Positions 8,904-16,622 of a DNA stretch of 64,000 nucleotides are shown here, in pieces. Under the pieces are notes generated by a model, which saw nothing but the letters and a program-made list of their open reading frames with translations, did not search any database and was not told where the DNA came from. Position numbers and translations under genes: made by a program. Position 1 is the stretch's first letter. The number at the start of each line of letters is the position of its first letter. This stretch comes from an uncultured Acetobacteraceae bacterium (GTDB lineage Bacteria; Pseudomonadota; Alphaproteobacteria; Acetobacterales; Acetobacteraceae): the NCBI GenBank assembly GCA_943912335.1, contig CALTUD010000022.1, positions 1 to 64,000 on the forward strand, in the 5' to 3' direction.

Positions 8904-8992
8904 GGAACACGTCCTGATGTATACCGAGTGGACGACATGACGACGATGCAGATGTTTGTCAACTGGAATACATTGAGGCGGAGGATGCCGTC
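8904..8992. promoter_or_regulatory. Divergent promoter/operator region between efflux operon and TetR regulator
   Basis: This 89-base gap separates two divergent genes and is more AT-rich than its surroundings. A perfect TTGACA -35 hexamer for the efflux operon lies at 8957-8962 on the minus strand, and a GTATAC palindrome sits near 8920. The TetR repressor would be expected to bind here and control both directions. No clear long operator palindrome was resolved. Confidence 0.5.
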
Positions 8993-9706
8993 ATGAGCCG
9001 CGCGGTGCGTGCGGAGGGACCGAGGCGACGGCCGCCTGCCGGCGGCTATGCGCGGGGCGAGGAGGTGCGGGCCCGTATCGTCGTCGCGGCCCTCGCTCGT
9101 TTCGCCGCCGATGGCTACGAGCGCGCGTCGACACGCCGTATCGCCGAGGATGCAGGGGTGAACCCGCCGGCTCTGCAATATTATTTCGCGGGCAAGGAGG
9201 GGCTGCACCAAGCCTGCGCCGAGGCGCTAGCGGCGGAGGTGCTGTCGACGCTGGCACCCGTGTTGGCGATCATGGATGCGGTGGGCGCGGACGATCCCGA
9301 CGCCGCGGTGGACGGGGTCGTGGCGTTGGCCACAGCGTTGATGGATATGCTTTTGCCGAAAGACGCTTCGGCGCCGAACGCACGCTTCATGGCGCGCGGG
9401 CTGGGCGAGGAAGGCACGCTGCCGGCCTATAGCTGGATGCGTGAGACCACCGGCGTGGCGCTGAATGGGCGTGCGCGGCGCATGGTGGCGATCGCCACCG
9501 GCGTGTCAGCCGACGACGCGCTGACGCGTGTCCGCACCATGGCATTGATGGCGCCGGTGAAGGCGTTTCATGTCGGCCGCATCGAGGTGCAGCGTCGGCT
9601 GGGATGGCCGGATCTCGCAGGCGAGCGCCTGGAGATGGTCAAGCAGGTCACGGCCGAGCAGATCCGCGCCACGCTGGCCGCATTGCGGCCAGCCCGGGAG
9701 GTCTAG
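8993..9706 (+). CDS. TetR-family regulator with CerR-type C-terminal domain
   Basis: This 237-residue protein has an N-terminal TetR helix-turn-helix at about residues 27-75 (ARIVVAALARFAADGYERAS..IAEDAGVNPPALQYYFAGKEGL). It is followed by a helical ligand-binding domain like the CerR/DUF1956 group, containing RFMARGLGEE and MALMAPVKAFHVGR. It is divergent from the emrAB-type operon, the usual place for the cognate local repressor. The first 20 residues are Arg/Gly/Pro-rich and probably flexible. The inducer is not known. Confidence 0.9.
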   Translation: MSRAVRAEGPRRRPPAGGYARGEEVRARIVVAALARFAADGYERASTRRIAEDAGVNPPALQYYFAGKEGLHQACAEALAAEVLSTLAPVLAIMDAVGADDPDAAVDGVVALATALMDMLLPKDASAPNARFMARGLGEEGTLPAYSWMRETTGVALNGRARRMVAIATGVSADDALTRVRTMALMAPVKAFHVGRIEVQRRLGWPDLAGERLEMVKQVTAEQIRATLAALRPAREV

Positions 9707-9710
9707 CGGC

Positions 9711-10292
9711 TCAGTAGGCGTAGGCCGGCGCCGGAGGTAGCGGGACCGGCGCGCCGGGATACACCACGGTCGGCGGGCGCGGCGGCATCGGCACCAGCAG
9801 GCCGGGTGCGTAGGAACCCGCGACATCCGGGGTGGAATAGCTGACGATGGCCGGCATCGCGATCAGGTTGCCGCTGGCCCGCGTGCATTGCGCATAGGCA
9901 GCGTCGTAGTTGGTCTGGAACGCTGCATTGGAATTGGCGGCGGCGCTCGTGCCGGCGCTGGCGCCGAGCAGCAAGCCGGACCCGCCGCCGATCGCCGCGC
10001 CGATGCCCGGATCGCCGACGGCGGCGCCGATCACCACGCCAGCGACCGCGCCCAGGATGGTGCCGAGAGCAGCACTGCCTGCGCCGCTGCGATTGGCCGC
10101 CTGCGCGGGCGTCAGTCCGCCATTGGCCTGGGTGGCGAGTGCGCGGCAATGTGCGTCGTCGGCTGCGAACTGGGCCGCGGTCTTGCCGGGTCCGGGCTGC
10201 GCCAGAATGCTGGGACCGGGCGGCGGCGCCACCGTGCAGGCCGAGAGGAGAACGGTACCGGCCAGGCAGGCGGACAAGGCGAATGAGCGCAT
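9711..10292 (-). CDS. Glycine-zipper outer-membrane lipoprotein
   Basis: The 193-residue product begins with a lipoprotein signal (MRSFALSACLAGTVLLSAC, lipid Cys19). Residues 77-112 form a long glycine zipper (GTILGAVAGVVIGAAVGDPG and on), typical of the Gly-zipper/YMGG-like lipoproteins that insert a helical hairpin into the outer membrane. The C-terminal 30 residues are Pro/Tyr-rich. The start has a GGAG ribosome site. It lies tail to tail with the TetR gene, only four bases away. Its role in envelope integrity is inferred from the family. Confidence 0.8.
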   Translation of the reverse strand: MRSFALSACLAGTVLLSACTVAPPPGPSILAQPGPGKTAAQFAADDAHCRALATQANGGLTPAQAANRSGAGSAALGTILGAVAGVVIGAAVGDPGIGAAIGGGSGLLLGASAGTSAAANSNAAFQTNYDAAYAQCTRASGNLIAMPAIVSYSTPDVAGSYAPGLLVPMPPRPPTVVYPGAPVPLPPAPAYAY

Positions 10293-10462
10293 CGGGAGCT
10301 CCGAACGGGCGACGTTCCGTCTTCTATCCCGGTCCGAACGCCCCGGGGAGCGGCAAAAGGGTAACACCGGCCGCATTCCATGCGCTGAGAACAAACCAGC
10401 TTTCCATTCCGCCTGCCGATTGACACTGGCGCTTCGGATAAGGGTGTCTAGGATGCCCGACC

Positions 10463-10564
10463 ATGAACCGCCACGCATCCCTGCCGAGCCTCGCTGTGCG
10501 TGCGTTCGGCCGTCTTGCGGCCTTCCCGTCGCTTCCGGCGTCCCTTCGACTTCCCAGCCCCTGA
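10463..10564 (+). CDS. Putative leu leader peptide (leuA attenuator)
   Basis: A 33-residue open frame starting ATG at 10463, with an AGGA site nine bases upstream. It is Leu-rich: six leucines, four written with CTT, a codon that is rare in the surrounding genes. It lies 142 bases before leuA on the same strand and is followed by hairpins at 10619-10640 and 10640-10652. Leader peptides rich in the regulated amino acid are the standard sensor in transcription attenuation of leu operons. The TTGACA at 10420-10425 may be its -35 box. Homology cannot be used for so short a peptide. Confidence 0.5.
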   Translation: MNRHASLPSLAVRAFGRLAAFPSLPASLRLPSP

Positions 10565-10618
10565 GCGGGTGGCCGTTCGACCGATTCCGGTCGCGGCGCG
10601 TTCAGGGGAAGCGATCAG

Positions 10619-10652
10619 TGGGCCCGCCGTGAAGGGCCCATGGACAATCCAT
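10619..10652 (+). promoter_or_regulatory. Candidate attenuator hairpins in the leuA leader
   Basis: The stem TGGGCCC / GGGCCCA (10619-10625 with 10634-10640) encloses an eight-base loop. It abuts a second small hairpin ATGGA-CAA-TCCAT (10640-10652) followed by a short T run. Both lie between the Leu-rich leader frame and leuA. The U-tract is weak, so if this is a terminator it may be only partly efficient, or it may act on translation. Confidence 0.38.
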
Positions 10653-10705
10653 TTCCGCGCGCCGGCCCAGAGAGGCGGCGACGCCGATCCATTCGGGACG
10701 CCATC

Positions 10706-12280
<1,575 letters not shown>

Positions 12281-12374
12281 GACCGGGATGAGCGCGGTTC
12301 CGGCCGCGCCCAGTCCAGGCGATCATCGGCATCGGACGGTTTGCGCAGGCCGTCCGCGCGGGAGATCATGCGCG

Positions 12375-13673
12375 ATGACCGCGATCGACTCCACCCTGGC
12401 TGCCCTTCGTCGCGGCGATCTGGCCGGGGCGCGCACGCTCACCTTGCGCGGCGGCCTGCGGGAGTTCCCGCCTGAGATCATGGGGCTGGCGGACACGCTG
12501 GAGGTGCTGGACCTCAGCAACAACGCGCTGTCCGCGCTGCCGGACGATCTCGGCCGTCTGCATCGTCTGCGCGTGCTGTTCTGTTCCGGCAATCGCTTCG
12601 AGCGGTTACCCCCGGCGTTGGGCGATTGCACCGGGCTCAGTCAGGTCGGGTTTCGCGATGCCGGGCTGCGCGAGATCCCGGCGGAATCGCTGCCGCCGAA
12701 ACTGCGTTGGCTGACCGTGACGGGGAATTCCCTGCGTGAGCTGCCGCGTGCGATCGGCGAGCGGCCGCTGCTGCAGAAACTGATGTTGTCCGGCAACCAG
12801 CTTTCCCGACTGCCGGACGGCCTGGCCGGTGCACCTTCGTTGGAGCTGCTGCGTCTGTCGGCAAACCGGTTCGAGGCTTTGCCGCCCTGGATCGGCGATC
12901 TGCCGCGTATGGCCTGGCTGGCCTGGGCGGGGAACCCGATGGACGCCGTTCGCGCCCCGGCTGCGCGCACCATTCCGTGGGAGCGCCTGTCGCTGTCCGG
13001 GCTTCTGGGCGAAGGTGCGTCGGGCCGCGTGTTCCGCGCCGACTGGCAGGACGGTACCGAATCACGTTCGGTCGCGGTGAAGCTGTTCCGGGGCGCCATG
13101 ACCAGCGACGGGTTACCGGAGCGCGAGATGGAGGCGTGTCTCCTGGCCGGAGACCATCCGCATCTCGCCGGCGGTCTCTGCCGGATCACCGGCCATCCAG
13201 ACGGTGCGCAAGGTTTGGTGATGCGTCTGTTGCCGGAGAACTGGCGTGCCTTGGCGGGGCCGCCGAGCCTGGAGAGTTGCACGCGCGACGTCTATGCGTC
13301 GGGTTCGACCTTCACCGCCGAGGCCGTGCTACGTCTGGTCCATGCCATCGCATGTGCGGGTGCGCATCTGCATGAGGCCGGCCTGTCGCATGGCGATCTC
13401 TACGCGCACAACACGCTCTGGGACGGCGCTCACGGCGATGCCGTCTTGAGCGATTTCGGCGCCAGCGCTTCTTTGCCGGCGCCCGGAAGGCTCTGTCGGG
13501 CGTTGCAAGGCATGGATGTACTGGCCTGGGCGATCCTGGCCGGCGAATTGCTGGACCGATGCGCCGATACCGTACCTCTGCAGGGTTTGCTTGATGCCTG
13601 TGCGAACCCGGTCGCCGACCAAAGACCAAGCTTCGGGTCTCTAAGGCTTGGGCTTCAGGGTTTGGTGGGTTGA
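12375..13673 (+). CDS. Leucine-rich-repeat protein kinase-like protein
   Basis: A 432-residue fusion. Residues 20-190 hold about seven leucine-rich repeats of the form LEVLDLSNNALSALPDDLG. Residues 208-430 form a compact Ser/Thr-kinase fold: glycine loop LLGEGASGRVF (210-220), ATP lysine in VAVK (236), catalytic loop HGDLYAHN (339-346) and the DFG triplet at 360-362. All key kinase residues are present, but the catalytic loop has HGD in place of HRD, as in some small-molecule kinases. It starts with a GGAG site and follows leuA by about 95 bases. The target is unknown; the repeats probably bind a protein partner. There is no signal peptide. Confidence 0.88.
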   Translation: MTAIDSTLAALRRGDLAGARTLTLRGGLREFPPEIMGLADTLEVLDLSNNALSALPDDLGRLHRLRVLFCSGNRFERLPPALGDCTGLSQVGFRDAGLREIPAESLPPKLRWLTVTGNSLRELPRAIGERPLLQKLMLSGNQLSRLPDGLAGAPSLELLRLSANRFEALPPWIGDLPRMAWLAWAGNPMDAVRAPAARTIPWERLSLSGLLGEGASGRVFRADWQDGTESRSVAVKLFRGAMTSDGLPEREMEACLLAGDHPHLAGGLCRITGHPDGAQGLVMRLLPENWRALAGPPSLESCTRDVYASGSTFTAEAVLRLVHAIACAGAHLHEAGLSHGDLYAHNTLWDGAHGDAVLSDFGASASLPAPGRLCRALQGMDVLAWAILAGELLDRCADTVPLQGLLDACANPVADQRPSFGSLRLGLQGLVG

Positions 13674-13682
13674 TCCGCTCGT

Positions 13683-14666
13683 CTACCGGATCGTGCTGAA
13701 CGGCGATGGCTGGCCGCCGAGTTCGGATACCGTGCTGCCGCTGTTGACCAGGGAGAAATTCCGCCTGCCGATGCGCACGGCGACCTGGCTCGACGGCTCG
13801 AACCCCATGCCGGACAAGTCGATCTCGAAGCCGTGGCACCCGTCGCCGATGGCAGACGCTAGCAGGTCAGGTCGCAGATGGTTGGCCATCGCTTCCGCGA
13901 CGGCCACGCCATCGCGCAGGATGGTCACCGGAACCGGATGCGGCATGTGCTTCTGGCGGGCCCAGCCGGACAGGATGGTGCCATCGATACGGTCCACGTA
14001 GCCTTCGAACTCACGTTTCGCCGCACCGACATAGGCAGGGCGGTTCGGTTCCACGAGCTTTGCCAAAGCGGCAAGCCTTTTCTTCGATATGGGCAGTTCC
14101 AGGCCGCAGAACGAAAAGAGTTGCCGAACGAACATCTCCGGCATCGAGATGGCTTTCTCGTAGCTTACCAACAACACCGGACACTCGGCCGATGCAGCGT
14201 AACGGATCAGATCGTGCAGGTCAGATGCCGCATCCTCAAGGGCGCTCGTCGCTTCGAGACGCTCGGAGAGCGCGTTGCGTTCGGCGATGGCGACAGGATC
14301 GCGTACCGTCAGGATCAGATGCGGGTTCCGGAACTGTCGGATCAGATCCTGCCCCTGCTGGTGCAGATGAGGCCGCTTGAAGCCCCAGACCGGATGGCGC
14401 TCATTCCGCGTTTCCAGCAGTTTGGCCAGCACATCCGGCTGATAGGAGCCGCTTTCCAGCATCAGCGCGAAGGCACTGTCCTCGAAAACGACATCGTCGA
14501 GATTTTCGCCGAGATAGACGCCGGCGGCGAGAAGGACGCGGGCGACCATGCTGGTGCCTGACCGAGCCACCCCGGAGATGATCAGGGTGCGCGGCGTATC
14601 CGGGTCGACGATGGCATCCTTATCTCCCTCATGGAGATGCATGACGCCCTTGTTCAGCAAATCCAT
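13683..14666 (-). CDS. Sulfotransferase-like protein with C-terminal beta-domain
   Basis: The 327-residue protein starts with a PAPS-sulfotransferase-type P-loop (ISGVARSGTSMVARVLLAAG, about residues 30-49). The acidic/helical region of the sulfotransferase fold follows, including LILTVRDPVAIAERN, which carries the usual Arg-Asp-Pro motif. From about residue 220 (GYVDRIDGTILSGWARQ) there is a separate domain of the kind found attached to glycosyltransferases and sulfotransferases in surface-polysaccharide loci. It probably modifies a cell-surface carbohydrate. No polysaccharide genes are adjacent, and it lies tail to tail with the LRR kinase. Confidence 0.78.
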   Translation of the reverse strand: MDLLNKGVMHLHEGDKDAIVDPDTPRTLIISGVARSGTSMVARVLLAAGVYLGENLDDVVFEDSAFALMLESGSYQPDVLAKLLETRNERHPVWGFKRPHLHQQGQDLIRQFRNPHLILTVRDPVAIAERNALSERLEATSALEDAASDLHDLIRYAASAECPVLLVSYEKAISMPEMFVRQLFSFCGLELPISKKRLAALAKLVEPNRPAYVGAAKREFEGYVDRIDGTILSGWARQKHMPHPVPVTILRDGVAVAEAMANHLRPDLLASAIGDGCHGFEIDLSGMGFEPSSQVAVRIGRRNFSLVNSGSTVSELGGQPSPFSTIR

Positions 14667-14783
14667 GAAGCAGCAGACTCAATGTCAGTATACGATTATG
14701 ATCGTTATATGACCGATATCTTCCGCGAACAATCGGTTCCGAGCGCTCGAAATGTTACGACACGAACGCTCGGAACGCGGGTT

Positions 14784-14987
14784 TTACTTCGGTGCGTCGG
14801 TCCCGGCCGGGCAGGCGGTGAATTTGCCTTTCGCGTCCCGACAGGGCTGCTTCTTTGCTGCCGGTGCCGGGCAAGTCACGAACTTGCCTTTCGCATCGCG
14901 GCACGGCGCCGCCACCGCCGGTGCCAGGGTGGCGAGCGGTGCGGACAAAGCGAGGCACAGACCGACGGCGACCGAAATCCGTTTCAT
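14784..14987 (-). CDS. Small secreted protein with tandem CRDAKGKF repeats
   Basis: The 67-residue product has a clear signal peptide (MKRISVAVGLCLALSAPLATLAPAVA). Its mature part is little more than two copies of PCRDAKGKFxxCPA separated by APAAKKQ. Each copy has two cysteines seven residues apart around a basic KGKF core. This suggests two small disulfide loops or a metal or anion site in the periplasm. It ends 16 bases upstream of yceI-like on the same strand. I know of no named function. Confidence 0.72.
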   Translation of the reverse strand: MKRISVAVGLCLALSAPLATLAPAVAAPCRDAKGKFVTCPAPAAKKQPCRDAKGKFTACPAGTDAPK

Positions 14988-15002
14988 GAGCGAGCTTCCT
15001 GT

Positions 15003-15629
15003 TCAGTCCTGGCGCTCGAATGCGCCGGCGATGGTCAGCTTAACATCGTCGCCGACCAGCGGAACATAAGTCTTCACGCCGAACGCACTGCGGCTGATCT
15101 CGCCGGTGGCCGCAAAACCGACGGTGTATTTCTTGTCGAGCGGATTGATTCCGGCACCGACGAACCGGACCGAAAGAGTTTCGGGATGCGAGACGCCGTG
15201 CAGGGTCAGGGTACCGGTGACGGTGGCCGTATCCTTGCCGGTCCGCGTCACTTTGCTGGACACGAAATGCGCGGTCGGGAAGCGGGCGGTATCGAACCAG
15301 TCCGCGCCCTTCAACTCGCCGTCCAGCTTGGTGCTGGTGGTCAGCACGCTGTCCACAGGAATGGTGACATCGAGCCTGTCGCGCGACGCGTCGGCCTTGT
15401 CGAGCACGAGCGTGCCGCTCACGCCTGAGAAGACGCCGGAGTAGTACGAGAAGCCCAGATGCATCAGGGTGAACCCGATCTGGGTGTGTCCCGGCTCCAC
15501 CTGGAAGGTGCCGTCCTTCACCTGTGCCGGCACATGCGTCGCGTCCTGGGCGGAGGCGGTGTGAAGACCGAGGCCGGGGGCCAAAAGAGTGCCGGCTATG
15601 AGGCCTGCGGCGATCGCGAACGACTTCAT
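15003..15629 (-). CDS. YceI family periplasmic lipid-binding protein
   Basis: The 208-residue protein has a signal peptide (about residues 1-27, ending in TASA). The lipocalin-like YceI barrel follows, with the family motifs FQVEPGHTQIGFTLMHLGFS, SGTLVLD, KLDGELKGADWFDTARFPTAHF, VTGTLTLHGVSHP and EISRSAFGV. YceI proteins bind polyisoprenoid or other amphiphilic molecules, and some respond to acid or base stress. It is one of three same-strand genes (wrbA-yceI-Cys repeat protein) with short gaps. The ligand is unknown. Confidence 0.93.
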   Translation of the reverse strand: MKSFAIAAGLIAGTLLAPGLGLHTASAQDATHVPAQVKDGTFQVEPGHTQIGFTLMHLGFSYYSGVFSGVSGTLVLDKADASRDRLDVTIPVDSVLTTSTKLDGELKGADWFDTARFPTAHFVSSKVTRTGKDTATVTGTLTLHGVSHPETLSVRFVGAGINPLDKKYTVGFAATGEISRSAFGVKTYVPLVGDDVKLTIAGAFERQD

Positions 15630-15655
15630 GAATTTGAATCCTTGAAAGGGAAAGG

Positions 15656-16255
15656 TCAGGTGGACAGCTTGCCGGCGAGCGTCGCGACATGCTCGCCCAG
15701 GAAGCGTGCACCGTCCTTCTCCACATCGCTCACCGCACGAGACCCGTCCGCGCCGGCGAGGGTGCTGGCACCATAAGGGGTACCGCCCATCACCGTGTCG
15801 ACGCCGAGTTGGCCTGCGAAGCTGTAAGGCAGTCCGGTCACCACCAGTCCGTGGTGCAGCAGATTGGTGAGAATGGAGAACAGCGTGGTCTCCTGGCCGC
15901 CATGCTGGCTGGCCGTGGACGTGAAGGCGGCGCCCACCTTGCCGACCAGGGCGCCGCTGGCCCAAAGCCCGCCGGTGCGGTCCCAGAAATTCGCCATCTG
16001 CGACGAGATGCGGCCGAAGCGCGTGCCGGTACCGACGATGATGGCATCGTAATCGGCCAGATCGCCCGGCTCGGCGATCGGCGCGCTCTGCTCCACCTTG
16101 AAATGGCTCGAGCGCGCGACCGCATCGGGAACCAGTTCAGGCACGCGCTTGATGTCCACCTCGGCGCCGGCCTTGCGAGCGCCCTCCGCCACGGCTTCCG
16201 CCATGGTTTCGATATGGCCGTAGCTGGAATAGTACAGCACCAGAACTTTTGCCAT
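15656..16255 (-). CDS. wrbA: NAD(P)H:quinone oxidoreductase WrbA
   Basis: The 199-residue flavodoxin-like enzyme has the FMN phosphate loop near YYSSYGHIETMA (8-19) and the WrbA-specific segments PIAEPGDLADYDAIIVGTGTRFG, QMANFWDRTGGLW and FTSTASQHGGQETTLFS. It also has the C-terminal MGGTPYGASTLAG. It carries out two-electron reduction of quinones and so avoids semiquinone radicals. A GGAG site precedes the ATG. The promoter region carries a perfect inverted repeat at 16361-16383, a candidate operator for a redox-sensing regulator. Confidence 0.96.
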   Translation of the reverse strand: MAKVLVLYYSSYGHIETMAEAVAEGARKAGAEVDIKRVPELVPDAVARSSHFKVEQSAPIAEPGDLADYDAIIVGTGTRFGRISSQMANFWDRTGGLWASGALVGKVGAAFTSTASQHGGQETTLFSILTNLLHHGLVVTGLPYSFAGQLGVDTVMGGTPYGASTLAGADGSRAVSDVEKDGARFLGEHVATLAGKLST

Positions 16256-16360
16256 GAGCTTGCTCCGTTCGGTCGGGCGCTTCGTTCGGCCGGATGCCGC
16301 GGATGCAACCCTTTCGTCGCCTCGACAGTAGGCTTCTCTCATCCGCCAACAAATGGAACT

Positions 16361-16383
16361 GATGGAAAACCATCGTTTCCATC
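16361..16383. promoter_or_regulatory. Inverted repeat upstream of wrbA
   Basis: GATGGAAA and TTTCCATC form perfect 8-base arms around a 7-base spacer, about 105 bases upstream of the wrbA start. No gene overlaps it. It is of the size bound by a dimeric regulator, for example HxlR/QorR or LysR type. The regulator is not encoded next to it. Confidence 0.5.
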
Positions 16384-16526
16384 TGCGCTGAGTGCGGGCT
16401 GCACTTCACGACCTAACCCACCGTTGCGCCTAAGACGCAGGCAGGTGCCAATCGAGAATGGAGAGATGGTCACATATTGATCAAGAAACGATCAGCCGGT
16501 ATCACACCGCTCCCGTCCTGCAGCGG

Positions 16527-16556
16527 GAATTCGTGAAATTCAGACTTCACGATTTC
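16527..16556. promoter_or_regulatory. Inverted repeat upstream of the TonB receptor
   Basis: TCGTGAA (16531-16537) and TTCACGA (16546-16552) are perfect arms with an 8-base spacer. The symmetry continues with one mismatch to GAA/TTC, giving 11-base arms. It lies 67 bases before the receptor ATG, where an operator would sit. It does not resemble a Fur box. Confidence 0.5.
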
Positions 16557-16622
16557 TAGTGAGCCATATAGGCTGTTTGACCAGGCACCTTCCTGGCAGG
16601 CTGCCGCCGAACGAGAGTGTCC

